Assembly (NCBI GenBank): GCA_003508835.1
Contig: PUFA01000116.1
Location: 5,022,001-5,086,000 of the forward strand
DNA from: Eonycteris spelaea
Lineage: Eukaryota; Chordata; Mammalia; Chiroptera; Pteropodidae
Length of the DNA stretch: 64,000 bases
Direction of reading: 5' to 3'
In this document: positions 22,097 to 35,010 of the stretch, in pieces
How positions within the stretch are numbered: position 1 is the first letter of the stretch
How the letters are laid out: every line of letters starts with the position of its first letter
Program-made: the position numbers and the translations under genes
The notes under the pieces: generated by a model
What the model was told of the DNA's origin: nothing
Database searches by the model: none
The model's input: the letters and a program-made list of their open reading frames with translations, nothing else

Positions 22097-24363
22097 AAAT
22101 CTTTGGTCTTAACTATTATACAGTGTTTTCACTTTAGATCTGTATTTCTCCTTAGGAAGATGCTATCCTAATGCCACTATCTTTATTATTGGTTGCAGAT
22201 GCCTCCAGAACTCTCATCTCAAATAATCAAAATAATTCTAAATACTAACTAGGAAGCAACAATGTCCATTTCTGTGTCTCACACTAAGTGACAGGATTTC
22301 AATATTTTAAAGGTTCTTTTCATTTCCAGCTTACGTTAATTTACCTGAGTAAACACTTGCCTGTACAATTCACCCATCAGTTTAAAGGCTCGTCCTGAAA
22401 CTAATTTCCATTGTGTGTATCGTCATGAGGACCTACTTACACCCCACCTTCCACATGCTGGGGACATGACGTTCTTCAGAATAGTTCCACTTTCTCCTAA
22501 CTGTACTACAGGTTATGCCTTCCTCCGATCTATTTTGGGGAGAGGGACATCACAGTACATCCCGGGTAATTACGATGCCTCCAGAGAAGCTGAAAAAGTT
22601 CCTAGTTCTCTAAGATCCCCATGACCGCACCCTTTGGGCCTCAGCAGCGAGGATGAAGGGCCACTTCCCCACAGTTACCTTACACTCCGCTTGGATCAAA
22701 ATGTCTGAGGTCCTGTGGGGGCAGGACTGAGCCTGAGCAGAATCCAGCATTATTTGCTGAGTTTGCCTGACCTATTTCACTCAAGTCTCAAAATTTTTCC
22801 AGGCTGACTCCCAATCCTTCTCTTACTCCTGGAAGAGAATTCTCTCTAACCCGCTCATTCTAGAGACAAATATTTTCCACTGGTTGTCTCTCCTCATAAA
22901 AGAAAATTCAGCATGTCCAGCGATGGCTAGATAGCCACCTGCCTCTCCTAAAGCCATTCTAGTTTAGTTTGGGGATAATCCATCATGCCTGTTATTTCCA
23001 TTGTGTACAAATGGAGTAAGCACAGGTTATGATGTATATTATGTAAACCCGCAAAACACTGGGTCCCCCACATTAGGATTATATAAGTGGTGGAGCCAGC
23101 TAGATACAACTGAGTCTGGGATGTCACAGGCCTCCTAGAAACCTCCTGCTGTCAGGATGGAGGCATTTCCTGGGGCATTTATGCCACTGCATGGTTTGCA
23201 TTTTACTCCCATCACAAACACAAAGTCTTCTCCCATCCTGCTTCATACCTTTCCACCCACAAAAGCACATTGTACCTGTGCACAGCACATTTTAGCATCT
23301 AGAAACACAGCTGCTGTGTTTTGTCCATCTTAATCAGGGACTTTCTAAGCACTTGATCATCAAGGTTTACAGTTACACAGTGATCGGTCAGATGAGAATC
23401 GTGTAACCTAGGAATGGTCTGATGACCAGTGGAGAGGGGCTCATGGAAAGTTCTCCCCAAATGAGATACCTTGTAGCGGAAGCAATCTAAAAAAGAAAAG
23501 CCAAAACTTGCTGCTGCATTCCTAGAATTCCATTAAGTCACCAACAACTGATCCAGGTCATCATCGCATCATATGACCAACATATATGCCAGTACCGTGC
23601 CACTCAGGGTTGCACGCTTCCATCTGACTTTGCCAGGTTCTAGAACCAAGGTTGGTCTGGGCAAACATATGCCTTCACCATTTTGTGCAGCTGGTATAAT
23701 TATGCCAAGAAACAACATCATTCTCTAGCTCTGAGCCTTTCTTGAGGCCACCAGTGCAAGACTAGATTTCCCTTATTCGGTATCCACTTATTCATTTGCT
23801 TATTCTCCTCTTCTATCTCTCTGTTCTTCTACTTATCATTGATTTTAATCCAGTTTTCCACCTTTAGAAGGAATATTGGTTTCAGCCACTGTGCTTTTAC
23901 AGATTGCCAACAGCAATGCCAGTTTAGCAAGTGTCTCTTAGTCTATTCCCATTTAACTTGAATCGGGTTACATAGGGTCAGCACTAGTGGGAAATCTCAA
24001 CCAGATATATTTACTGTCAACCTCAATTTTGCCAAATGGGATAAGAACGTGTGCATGCCAGCAGGCTTTAGGAATTCTGGCATGAGTCTTTCAAGGTACA
24101 GCTATAGAGTCTGGCTTAGCGATTACTTCAGCTTCTGGCAACCAAATTTGTAGCCCTGGTTTGTGAGCAATTGTATAAAGCAGGAAAACAGAAAATTGAG
24201 ATAATGTGGGGAAGAGTTATATAGAGGTATCTTGATCCTCCCTTACCGAGTTTTTCTCAAACCCCCAAGAAACGTGGAGGCATCTCTGGAGTGGGTACTC
24301 TCCCCTGATCCTGCTCATGTGAGTGTGAGCGCATACTCATGAAAGTGTGTAACCAGACTCTTC
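22097..24363. other. Non-coding stretch, unit 1
   Basis: No gene recognised. Possibly decayed retroelement DNA, but no motif is firm enough to name. Nearly identical to 45842-48107. Confidence 0.45.
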
Positions 24364-25300
24364 ATGCCCGTGGTCCTTTACTCCTTTAATCATAGTTTCC
24401 TTCACTTCATCACACTTATTTATAATGGCTACTTTAAAGCCTTTGTCTATTCAATCCAACATCTGGTCCCTCTGTTGCCTGATTTTTTTCCTCGAGTATG
24501 GGTCATACTTGGCTGTATCTTCACACGCCGAACAATTCTTTTGTTGAAAAATGGACATTGCAGATAAAACTCTGAGTATCAGAACCTTCCCCGATCCTTC
24601 TAGGACTTTTCATTGTGTTTATTAAGTGTCTGGATCATTAGTGACCAGTACTTCAGATTGTTAAAATCAGCGGATGTTGCTTCTCATGGGGTGCAACCTA
24701 CAGTGTGCCTACAGTTACACTGGGATGAGAGTGATGTGACAAGGATCCCTTTGCCTACTTCCCTGACCATACCCAACTGTTAAAGTCCATTACTGTGGGC
24801 TGATTGCTCATTGCTCTGAACAGTGCTCCAGGGCATGATTGCTTGAGAGAAACAGACAATCAAATTTGGTCTCCTTTGAAGGGATCCAGGAGAGTTTAGT
24901 GTTTGAGATTCCTTCTGACCCCAAGATGGTCCCTCCCAGCTCTTTATCCAGTTCTTGCCTGCAAACTAGCCAGCAGACAGTTCAGCCTGTATCTCCAAAG
25001 AATCTAACAACCTCTTCACAACTGTCTTTCACCATGACTCCTGGATGTTTTTGAGAGTGCCCGTAAGGCTTGAATTTCTCCACACTCTGTTGCAAATAAA
25101 GTCAGCTCCTTTGAGAGAGATTACTAGGTATCTGATATCTAGGCTGCTTTTACCTGCAGGCAAAATCTCTGTGCTTTTATGGCTAGGTGTGTGGACAACG
25201 GTGTACTTCTCCCTGAGCAGTATCTCCAGTTTAGGAACTGCTCTCGGTATGGATGGGGCGGAGAGGGCAGTCGTCTCAGGTCTCCGTGACTAGCTTGTGC
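24364..25300 (-). mobile_element. Ancient L1 fragment, antisense, unit 1
   Basis: Plus-strand text such as 'tttataatggctactttaaa', 'gcctttgtctattcaatcc', and 'ttgttgaaaaatggacattg' matches a well-known stretch of old mammalian L1 read in antisense. Heavily decayed, no ORF. Confidence 0.55.
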
Positions 25301-25410
25301 TGTCATGGGACCACTACTATGGAGTGGTGCTGTGCGCAAGGACCAATCTCAGTCCAATGATTGGGTGCTGAGCAGTAGAAGGATCCCCCTTCTCTGCCTC
25401 AAGCCCACAA
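25301..25410. other. Right edge of unit 1
   Basis: Short stretch ending 'tctctgcctcaagcccacaa', immediately followed by the L1 of unit 2 at 25411. The same edge recurs at 49046-49155. Confidence 0.75.
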
Positions 25411-26150
25411 GATTTCATTTCTGGCAATATATCATAAGGAAAAAATCATGTCTAACAGATCTGCACCTCCATGTTCATTGCAGCAATATTCATGATAGCC
25501 AAGTCATGAAAACACCATAAGTGTCCATCAGCAGATGAATGGATGAAGAAGTAGTGCTATATACATACACACACACAAATATAAACACACACACACACAC
25601 ACATAATGGAATACTCAGCCATTAAAACAAGGAAATCCTGCCATTTATGACAATTGAAGAGGACCCTGAGGGCATTAGACCATTGTACTAAGTAAAATAA
25701 CTCAGAGAAAGACAAGTACTCTATGATCTCACTTACAAGTGTGATGAAAAAATAAATAAATAAATGAAAACAAATTCATCGATAAGGACGAGATTTTTGG
25801 TAACCAGAGGAGGGCAGGTGGTGGAGAGGAATCTGAGGAAGGTGCTAAAAAGGTACAAACTTCCATTCATGAGGGAAATAAGTACAAGAGATGTAAAGTA
25901 CAACCCAACGATGACAGTCCTCAATGCTGTGTGATATACCTAAAAGTTGTTAATGGAGTAAATCCTCACGGTTTTAATTGAAAGGAAAAAAAAAACACTT
26001 TATTTCTCTCTCTACAGATGATGAGTATTAATCAGACTTACTGTGATCATCCCACAATGTTTGCAAGTCGAATCATTACGTCTTACACCTTGAACTTCTA
26101 CAGTGCTATATGTCAATTATATCTCAAGAGAACTGAACAAACCTGAATAA
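25411..26150 (+). mobile_element. LINE-1 3' end, 5' cut at the duplication joint, unit 2
   Basis: Begins at the equivalent of 1194 inside L1 ORF2 and runs through the 'gtccatcagcagatgaatgg' and 'taatggaatactcagccatt' blocks to 'caattatatctcaagag'. The AATAAA at the end is mutated here. The upstream L1 sequence present in unit 1 is missing. Confidence 0.88.
25560..25604. repeat. (CA)n-rich microsatellite in L1, unit 2
   Basis: Alternating CA runs interrupted by 'aatataa'. Equivalent tracts are near 1350-1385 and 49305-49349. Confidence 0.9.
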
Positions 26151-27183
26151 GAGCATAAGAAAGGTCATAGCCTAGAATAAAAAATGAGGAGGAAATAGAC
26201 TCACCTTGCTTTAATTCAATCCTTAATAAGTGTAACATACATTATACCTGAAATCCAAAATAGAAGAACTATTATTTAAACCAAAAAGCAGTGGTTGACC
26301 TCGACGATAAGAATTAGCATATATTTTAAAAGCAGACAATAGAAACAAATTATTGAGAAAGTGCTAACTCAGTTTGCATCTTCACATATGACAGCATCAA
26401 CTCGTAGCAAGATATTCAGACTGTGAATTTTACAACAGCCTTGATAAACAATATCAGGAAATATATGATTTGAGACATGTGGGAGCCTCCCAATGTCCAC
26501 TTGAGGTGCTTTGACACAATCTCAGGTGGCAGGAGGTGTGGCAATGACCCAAATGTAGTCAGTGGAGTGGGCCCCCTGTGTAGAGAAAGACCGCAGGAAA
26601 AGGGAAGAAGATCAATACAAAGCACAGACCAAGGCCAGAGAGGCAGCGACGGTCTGTGCGTCCGTAACGAGCTTCAGGGGAAGTGAAGCCTGAGCCCCTG
26701 GCATGAGGATTCCAGTCACTGGCGATGCGATGTCCACATCCAGATGGATGGCTCAGGGGACTAGTAATCAATAACCCTGACCAGCCCCTCTTGCTCTGAT
26801 CTCATGTTCCCCACTCAACAGTTAGGTAATGAATTATCTTCTAGACTAGATATTTCTACAAAGAAAGATGTGTTGATCAGCAAGGTCTTTGGATATTATG
26901 CAGCTGCATTAAAATTGTAAATAAATGGACATTTAGCTGTTCTGGCTTATGCATTGTCTTATTGTGCTTTGGATGGCATGACGCAGTCCTGAGCCAAATT
27001 TCCAAAGTAGATCCAAAAAGAGAGGATGAGACACTAAATTAAGGTAAACACATTGAAGACAGATTCAGGAAAAGAACATATCTTCTCCTAACAGCAGCAG
27101 ATGAGATGTCTGTTTTCTTGTAAGAGTTGTTTATAAGTGGTCAAATAATCTAAACTTATATGTAATTTAAATGATAGATTTAA
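26151..27183. other. Non-coding stretch, unit 2
   Basis: Counterpart of 1926-2934; no gene recognised. Very close to unit 3, more distant from unit 1. Confidence 0.6.
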
Positions 27184-27386
27184 GTCTATGGACATGCTAC
27201 CCTGAATAAACCCAATCCTATGTGATCTTGCAAAATAAGCAGGGTTGGGCCTGTTAGTACTTAGATGGGAGACCACTTAGGAAGAGCAGGTGCTGTAGGC
27301 ATAAAAATATAAAAAAATAAAGGATTGTAAGCTCACAAGGTCCTTGCAATCTTTGAGGTCATCCAAGGGCTGCCTCGCCTAATAAA
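27184..27386 (+). mobile_element. 5S-rRNA-derived SINE, unit 2 copy
   Basis: The best preserved of the three with unit 3. It has 'gtctatggacatgctaccct' at the start and 'aataagcagggttgggcc', 'gtacttagatgggagacc' and 'gtgctgtaggc' in 5S order. The Pol III A-box, intermediate element and C-box are thus recognisable. A non-5S body with 'caaggtccttgcaatctttg' and an A-rich tail follow. It is not a 5S gene: it has substitutions throughout, a foreign 3' body, and no T-run terminator at the 5S end. Confidence 0.8.
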
Positions 27387-27428
27387 ATACTAAATGAATG
27401 AAATGAATGAATGAATGAATGAATGAAT
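27387..27428. repeat. (GAAT)n microsatellite at the SINE tail, unit 2
   Basis: About nine GAAT repeats. Unit 1 has (CATA)n at the same position and unit 3 has (GAAT)n. Confidence 0.92.
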
Positions 27429-29511
27429 AACAGATATAAAAGTCCATTCACTGATACATCTGTGACTCCTAACTTTTCATGACGGCATGGATCGCTTTAT
27501 ATGCCAGTGCTATGGATCTCCTTGCCACTGTCCACTATAGTTCTCACACACCACAAATGCACACCAGGATCCACAGAGCTTCTGGGGACTGTCCATGTGT
27601 CCCATAGAGCTCATAAACTCCCAACGAAGATGCCCTAAACCAGATAAATTTTGATGCTCTAATAATGATTTCATATTCTGATCACCAGGATTACCATCGA
27701 AATGGTTAACCAAGGAAGGTTGGCATGCTCATTTCTGACTCCATTTAAGAATAAATTTTATTAAGGACTAAATATCAATCCCTATTAAAAAATAACCTAA
27801 TCCCTTTATTGAAATGACAATATTTGTTTAATAATATAAAACACTTGATGCAATTAAGCAGTTTCTCTTAATCCCCCAAACTCCTATCTGTTCGCCAGTG
27901 TTTAACTCACTAAAGCTTGACAGACTTATTTTTTTACTCTAGGGTTTAAACTTACAATCAAAACATTCCTATAATTGTGCCAGAAGCCTTTACTTATCTC
28001 CAAGTTTTATTGCTTTTCGAGTAGCTGAAACCTGACTACACCTCTAAATAACATTAAAAAATACAATTTGTAAATGATATTAATTTACTTCACACTCCTT
28101 AAAAAGTGTTTTCTTCCATTAGAAAAATAAGCAATAAAATCTTAAAATTCTGTCTATGTATTTAGCCACAAAAGAATTGAGTGTTCATGTTTTTCAACCT
28201 TTCATTAGGAAGAAATCTTGGCAACTACATAACACCTCATTTAACCTTTTTCTTTGAGATATAGTAATGCACATGGTACTCTATATAGAGTATGAAGAAG
28301 CTCCTTTTTGAAAGGCTATCACCTGAGATTTGTTCATGCCAAGGATAACCAATGAATAATAAACCACGTGCGTTCCCTGTTTTCTTGCCTTCTTACTCTC
28401 CGAAGGATCAGTAGGATGCTTGGGCTTTCTATAGTTTCTTTATTTCCTTTATTATCCATTTTATTTTCATGTACTTGTTCCTGTAAATATTCTCTTACAG
28501 AGCCCCTTTATCTCTATTTTCTAAAAGCAATTGAGAAGCCTTTTTAATATGAACACATTATGTTAGTAGCAGGTTTTGGCAATCCTTCCAGATTTCTAAA
28601 AGAGACTTGGTTTTCCCTTTGAAACCCCAAATGGGGCGTGGGGCAGAGAGAATAGATAGATTTCATGGAGGGGATAAATAGGAAAATGTATAGAGTTTTT
28701 TTTTTAATCTCAGATTTACAAGATTGTGAAGTTGAAAAAAGCCATTCTGCAGCATCTAGAAATGGTAGTCCAAGATGAGGCAGAGGGCTGGATTCTCTAT
28801 CTTCTCTAGTAGAAACAGTGACTACACCTAATTTTCCATAACCAAGGAAAGTACAGACTTTATAGGCTGATCTAGGGTTCTCTGTTCATGCCCACATCCT
28901 TTATAGAGGCTCACCAAACAGGGAAAAATAAATAAATAATTTTGCTCAGAAAGTATTGTCAATTGTCAATCAAGACCAAGAACTCTTATTCCAGCAATCT
29001 GTTAAAGTGTTGTGGAAAAAATGTGATTAAGTAAGTTTGAAAAACACTGACTAAAAATTGAAAGAGAATTCTTCTTTGCTATAAGGATTTTCACATTTTC
29101 ACTATGCTAATACAAATTGTGAGTCATAATGTGAGGACGCTCAAATGACTACATCTCAACTTCATGATCAACGCCTTCTTGAAGGGCTAGTGGAAACCAC
29201 TTTGGAAACATGGGGTTGGACCATAGCTTGATGAAGATAGTATAATGGGTTAGTTTTCAAAATCCTGGTCCATTTGTCCAGCTGCGTCACAATTTGCTAC
29301 TGATGATATTTTAAGACAGATTTCTAGAATCATCCCACATCTACTGAATGAGAGTAATCTAACAGTGGGACAGGAGGTATTTCCACTTTTAATAAATGTC
29401 TTAGATAATTCACATGCTGCACTGGGTTGGGAATCTCTAGAGATACCTACCTAGGTTACTGTCACCCTCGATATCATAATCTTTTCATAAAGCTCTATTA
29501 TCAGCATTCGC
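27429..29511. other. AT-rich non-coding stretch, unit 2
   Basis: Counterpart of 5610-7671. It starts directly at the joint where 2.4 kb of unit 1 sequence is missing. No gene recognised. Confidence 0.6.
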
Positions 29512-29902
29512 TTTGAGTAACCTTCACTTCTGAGTTCCTGAGGCTACAGATCAGTGGATTGACCATGGGATCGCATAACTGTGAGATAGGAGGAGACAAT
29601 CTTTTGCTTCATGGGGTTCCCATATCTTGGCCCAATATACAAGATAATGGCTGTGCCCTAAAAGAGTCCAAACACAATGGTGGATGAGCAGAGGAGAAGG
29701 CTTTTCTTTGACCTTCCCCTGACTGGATCCTAAGGATGGCACAGAAGAAGTGCATTTAAGAGATTGTGAATGATGAGAAAGGTCCCAATAGCATGGAAAT
29801 GGCTCCTGCCAGCACTATAATCTCATTGACATGGGATCTGCACAGGCAAAAATCTGAAAGGCCACGATTTCACAGAAAAAGTTTTTTAGCAAAGTTTCAT
29901 AG
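29512..29902 (-). pseudogene. 5'-truncated OR2A-like relic (psi-OR-C), unit 2
   Basis: Same relic as 7672-8062: minus-strand NFFCEI, then a TM5-like stretch, RKAFS, GPRYGNP and NPLICSLRN after frame changes, with shared internal stops. It carries a few private indels (for example one base fewer in 'gagacaatctttt'). No TM1-TM4. Confidence 0.85.
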
Positions 29903-30224
29903 TGTAGTGGTTGCTCTAGATATTATATATACATATGACATTCAATTGATGTCACTTTTAAGCCAGTTTGAGTGAAGTATGGAAACCTTACTTCCTTTTG
30001 TGTCATATTACTCTCTTCAATATATAATTATCTTCAATATTTTCTCTACATAAATTTAGCATAGCACCAGACAACGCTTACGTTTTTGTCTGAACCATCA
30101 AACAGATTTTAAAAACTCAAGAGAAAAAGGAAAGCCTATGGAACTTATTCATAATTTTGCGTACCATTTTTTTCTTTCTTCCTGATATTCCAAGTTTCTT
30201 TTCTATTTCTTTTCTGTTTAGAGA
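29903..30224. other. Non-coding stretch, unit 2
   Basis: No gene. Position 30103 is where unit 1 leaves homology because of its 1.9-kb deletion. Confidence 0.55.
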
Positions 30225-30800
30225 ATTCATTTTTTAAAAGTTTCATTGTGTATAAAATTCTATGTTGACAGTTTTTAAATTCAGTGCTTTAAGATGCTAT
30301 TTCATTGTATTTAGGCTTCCATGATGTTCGGTAAGAAGTCAGCTATAATCCGATTGCTTTTTCTTCTAAGGTAATTATTCTTTTCCCCAGCCAATTGTAA
30401 GACTTTTTATTTATCTTTCATTTTCAGTTGTTTGACTTATATATTTCCAGTGAAATTTTCTTTATATTTATTCTGCTTGGCTTTTTCTGAGCTTGTGAAT
30501 CTGTATGTTGATATAGCTCACTAGTTTTTTTAAAATTCTCGTCATGATTTCTTCAAATAATTTATCTGTCCTATTTTTTCTCCTCTTCCCTTCTGAGACT
30601 GTAAGAAAATTCAGGTTTGTCAGACCATTTGAGTGCTCCCTGAAACTCTACTTTGCTCTCTTCAGTGCTTTCCATTCTTTTTTCCCCTCTACTTTAGTTT
30701 TCATAATATATATATTGATCTGTATTTGAGTCCATCAACCCTGGCTCAATGTGTCCTCTCTTCTATAAAATATATATAATTAGCTATTTATGTCAGTTTT
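30225..30800 (-). mobile_element. Ancient L1 fragment, antisense, unit 2
   Basis: Plus-strand 'aagaagtcagctataatccg', 'tctgagcttgtgaatctg' and 'tttcttcaaataatttatc' match a familiar antisense stretch of old mammalian L1. About 212 bp of it (30297-30508) closely matches the insert inside the L1 piece at 33616-33827, and the counterparts in units 1 and 3. Deleted from unit 1. Confidence 0.6.
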
Positions 30801-32310
30801 TTTTAGGAGAAGATTTAGAATGCTCATTTGATTTCTGTTAATGGATTCTTATTTCTGATGAAGTATTCCACTCTTTCATTCTTTATTTAACCTCAGGTAT
30901 GCACATCACACGTATTATTTTATTTACTCCTGTGAATTGCTTAATATGTTATCTCTACACTATATGTGTGGATTATAAATTTAGAGACACAAGTACATTC
31001 CTACAGTCATTATGCTGCCAGCACAAGAATGAATTATACACACACATACTCAATCCATTGCTCTAAGTACTGAATATATGCCCATTGTCAAAAGTGTTTA
31101 AAGTGCTATTTCAGGCTTTGCCTACCTTCCTGAACCTCACCAAGTCTTACCAGCCTCTTGATCATCCAGAATCACTAGTGATATTTCTCTGGGCGTGACT
31201 CATGACATCAGAACACAATGACATCTCTCTTTCTCCTCCATTCATATGAATCTAATCTCAAAATTATTTTCAAAATGTTTACACTGTCACATAGTTCCAG
31301 GAATCTTGCTAAGAACTGCTCCAGTGGTGGGTCGTATAAGAAGGTATCGAAATTATTTTTCATTTCTCCTAGCACATTTACATCTATATAAAGAATAAAA
31401 TGAGTATTCAAGAAATGCAAATTAGTTCTTTCGAATATGCTTTACAAGCAGAAAGCAGTTAACAACTAAGTTAAGTGACCTCTTTGTTGAGACAGAGGAA
31501 TCTGAAACGTAGAATTAGTGTGACGCGCAGCGCACATTCTCTTCTTGAAACTGATCGGTAATGGCAATCAAATTAGATAATGTAGTCTTTATAATTCACT
31601 GTTAAAGTGTTGAGGGTAACACCCTTAACGACAGAAGCTACATCTCTGGGGTACATGGAAGACGGGATAAAGCACTTGGCCACCACCAAGTCCACATCTT
31701 AATCCCAAAAAGCTGTGAATATGTTGCTTCCTATGGCAAAACAAACTCTGCAGACATATAATTAAAAGATCTTGAAACACAGAGCTTATCATGAGTTATC
31801 CACAGAGGACCACTATAATCACTAGAGTCCTGACAAAATGGAGGCCGGCAGTTAGAGAGGAGAGACCGCTTATGCTGTAGGCTTGGGAAACATAAACAAA
31901 GAATGTGGCTGGACACTGGAAAACATGAAGAACAAGGAAACAAACTGTTCCCCGGAGGATCCAGAAAGAACACAGCCCTGTGGACATATTTTAGACTTAT
32001 GACTTCTGGTATTACAGGACAATGCATGTCTATTGCTCTAACCCACTACATCTGTAGCAATATGTTCCAGCAGAAATAAGAAAGTAATACAGAAATGATC
32101 AAGTTTTATTTTCAGCATGTTATGAAATAAACCCATTTCTAACTTCTGTGGGTACCCTAATAAAAAGTCAAAAGGAAATTGATGGCTTCTGGTGTTTATG
32201 TGAGCATATAAAGAGATTGGAAATCATCACACTAAAAATATTCTGAACTGAAAATGAAAAACTTCATCATTGAAAGAGAAACTGATGAGGTGCACTTCAT
32301 CTGAATTTTT
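30801..32310. other. Non-coding stretch, unit 2
   Basis: No gene recognised. The part up to about 31998 is absent from unit 1. Opposite-strand ORFs of 63-98 codons near 31731-32027 are not preserved as such in unit 3. Confidence 0.55.
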
Positions 32311-33100
32311 AAACAATTGCTCTGTAAAAGACACTGTATATAATATGAAAAGTGAAGCCACAGACTGGAGAAAAATCTTTACACATAGACAAAAAATAAC
32401 TTGGTTTGAAAATATACAAAGAACTCTTAAACTTCAACAATAAAATAATGAATACCTCAATTAAAAAGCATTCCCAACCCTCTAACAATACTTCTTCAAA
32501 GAAGACATACAGAAAACAGGTATATGAAAGGATGCTCCGCATCGTTTGCCATCAGGGATATGCAAATTAACACAACAGTGAGATTTCACTCGGTACCTAT
32601 TAAAATGGCTGAAATCCAGTGTTTAGAGCACTGACAGCACTAAACACTGATGAGGATGTGGAGCAACAGAAACCCTCAACATTGCCGGAAGGAATGCAAA
32701 ACGAATGGTAGAGCCACTTTGAAAGGCAGTTTGACAATCTAAAAAATAAAACATATTCTCGCCATGCGATCTACCACTTGCACTACTTGGTATTTACCCA
32801 AATAGTTGAAAACATGTCCACACTAACACATGCACACAATGTTTCAAGAAGCTTCATTCATAAAGGCCTAAATTTGGAAGTAATTGACATGCCCTTCAGT
32901 AGCTGAATGGGTAAATAAATTGCGGTACATCCAAACGAGGGAATAGTGTTATGAAGAGAAAGAAGCCAGATGCAGCACGCCGGTGGGGCATGTGGATAAT
33001 GGGGCAGGTTCTGCACGTGTGGAGCCAGGGGTGCACGGGAAATCTTCGTACTTTCCACTCAAGTTTCCTGAATCTCAAACTGCTCTAATAAATAAAGCTC
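32311..33100 (+). mobile_element. LINE-1 3' end (first piece), unit 2
   Basis: Nearly identical counterpart of 8571-9366, ending 'aaactgctctaataaataaa'. Confidence 0.82.
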
Positions 33101-34190
33101 ATTAAAGAAAAATGGGCAAAAGATATGAAGAGATACTTCACCAAGGAAGACATACGGATGGCAAGAAAGCACCTGTGAAGACACTCAATTTCATATGTCA
33201 CCAGAAAATTTCATATTACAACAAAAATTAGGTACAACTGCCCATCTACTAGCATGGCAAAACTCCAAAATCCTGACAGTACCAAATGCTAGCAGGATGT
33301 GGAGCAATGGGAATTCTCATTTATTGCTGATAGAAATACAGAATGAAACAGCCACTATGTAAGAAATAATGGTAATTACTTACAAAACTAAACATAATCT
33401 CACCGGATGATTCAGCAAGTTATATCCAGAGAAGCTTAAAACTCATATACACAGAAAAACATGCACACAGACGTTTAGAGCAGCTTTATTCATAATTATT
33501 ATACAACTTGGAAGTTACAAAGGTGTCCTCCAACAGGTGAATGAATGTACAAACTGTGCTATATCTGTGCTATATCTGCCCAAAAAATATTATTCAGCAA
33601 TAAAAAGCAATGAATGGTATTTCATTGTATTTAGGCTTCCATGATGTTTGGTAAGAAGTCAGCTATAATCCAATTGCTTTGCCTTCTAAGGTAATTCATT
33701 ATTTTTCCCAGACAATTGTAAGGCTTTTCATTTATCTTTCATGTTCAGTCATTTGACTAATATATGCCAGCGAAATTTTCTTTATATTTATTCTACTGGA
33801 CTTTTTCTGAGCTTTGTGAATCTGTATGCACACAGATGTTTATAGCAGCTTTATTCATAATTATTATACAACTTGGAAGTTACAAAGCTGTCCTCCAACA
33901 GGTGAATGTATGTACAAACTGTACTATATCTGCCCAAGGAAATATTATTCAGCAATAAAAAGCAATGACCTATCAAGCCACATACATACATGTGCACACA
34001 CACACAGACTAACACATGCACACACACACACACACATGCCATGGAAAAGCCTTAAATGAATATTTCTGTGTGAAAGAATCCAATCTAAAAATGCTACATC
34101 TGTTTGACTTCAACTATAGAACATTCTGGAGAAGATTAAAGTATGGATATGTTTTAAAAATCAGTAGTTGCTGGGCGTTTGGGAGTCGAG
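33101..34190 (+). mobile_element. LINE-1 piece with internal duplication and insert, unit 2
   Basis: Counterpart of 9367-10460: direct-repeat arms 33464-33610 and 33829-33970 around the insert 33616-33827. This copy has a private 11-bp tandem duplication ('ctatatctgtg') in the left arm. A CA-rich microsatellite follows at 33979-34037. Confidence 0.82.
33979..34037. repeat. (AC)n microsatellite inside L1, unit 2
   Basis: Counterpart of 10238-10302 with different repeat number. Confidence 0.9.
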
Positions 34191-35010
34191 AATGAGGAAT
34201 GAACAGTTGGTACACAAGGTGTGGGTGTCTGAAAAAACAGTTACCCTTCCCAGACTTTACTGACTGACTTCAGGAGGGGGAAGATATTTAGCCATGAACC
34301 TGGCTGGAGATTCCGGGGACCCCTCCAACCTCCTCCAGGAACGCAGCTTCTCTGAGATGGTGCACGCATTTTCTGCTGACGAGGTTCCCCTGCCTCTGCT
34401 CTGGAACCTGTAGACACTTGCTCGGCCTGTGTCTGCCTGAGATGCTACGACATCTCTAGGCTGAGAAAAGCCAGAGTGCGTGCCTGCAGTGTTTCCACTG
34501 GCTCCAACGTGGCATCCACACTGCCATTCCCTTCAGTGCTCTGAGTCAGGCCACGCAAAAGCAAACCCTCAGGACACGTCTGGAAAAGCCAGAATGCAGC
34601 ATGTGTGGTCCATTCCTTTCCTTCCCTCTAGCGGAAGAGCCAGGACCTGGAAACTTTCTCTTGGCCCAGCCACACTGGGCCAGGGAGACAAGTAGCTAGG
34701 GCAGATAAAAGGCCATAAATGCGCATACTCACTTTGCTCTGTCTCTTCTAGGCTTTGCGCTTGTCTCGGGTGCTGCGACCTCTTTACTGGTTTCCGCTGT
34801 TCTCACAAAGGCCACGTGTTCCATGTATTCTTGTCTTCGTGGAGGAACAAGGGCCTGAGGATTCTTATTCTGCCCTCTGGCTGCTGTCCTCTGGGATCAT
34901 CCCCATCTTTATACCACGCCTCTTCTCGGGGAATCTTCCTGAGTTTTACTGCACCACCAGTCACATCTCTGAAGCGGGGAAAACCCACTGAACCTAAACT
35001 CGACCTTCCC
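34191..35010. other. 3' flank of OR-A with promoter/LTR-like block, unit 2
   Basis: Counterpart of 10461-11276. The TATA-like 'gataaaagg' and the 'gctctgtctcttctagg' leader are unchanged (near 34704-34753). No gene recognised. Confidence 0.35.

Larger units (their letters stand above)
1194..25410. repeat. Tandem segmental duplication, unit 1
   Basis: First visible copy of a unit of about 24 kb. It aligns with 25411-49155 and 49156-64000. Left of about 7.3 kb it is visibly diverged from the other units; from there to the right end it is nearly identical to unit 2. Relative to unit 2 it carries 2.4 kb extra (3212-5609) and lacks 1.9 kb (scar near 8268). The left edge is where homology to the other units starts, inside an L1 that continues further left only here. 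Confidence 0.9.

Noticed and set aside
27184..27302. Functional 5S rRNA gene
   Set aside because: Many substitutions, no terminator, foreign 3' body and A-rich tail: a SINE.
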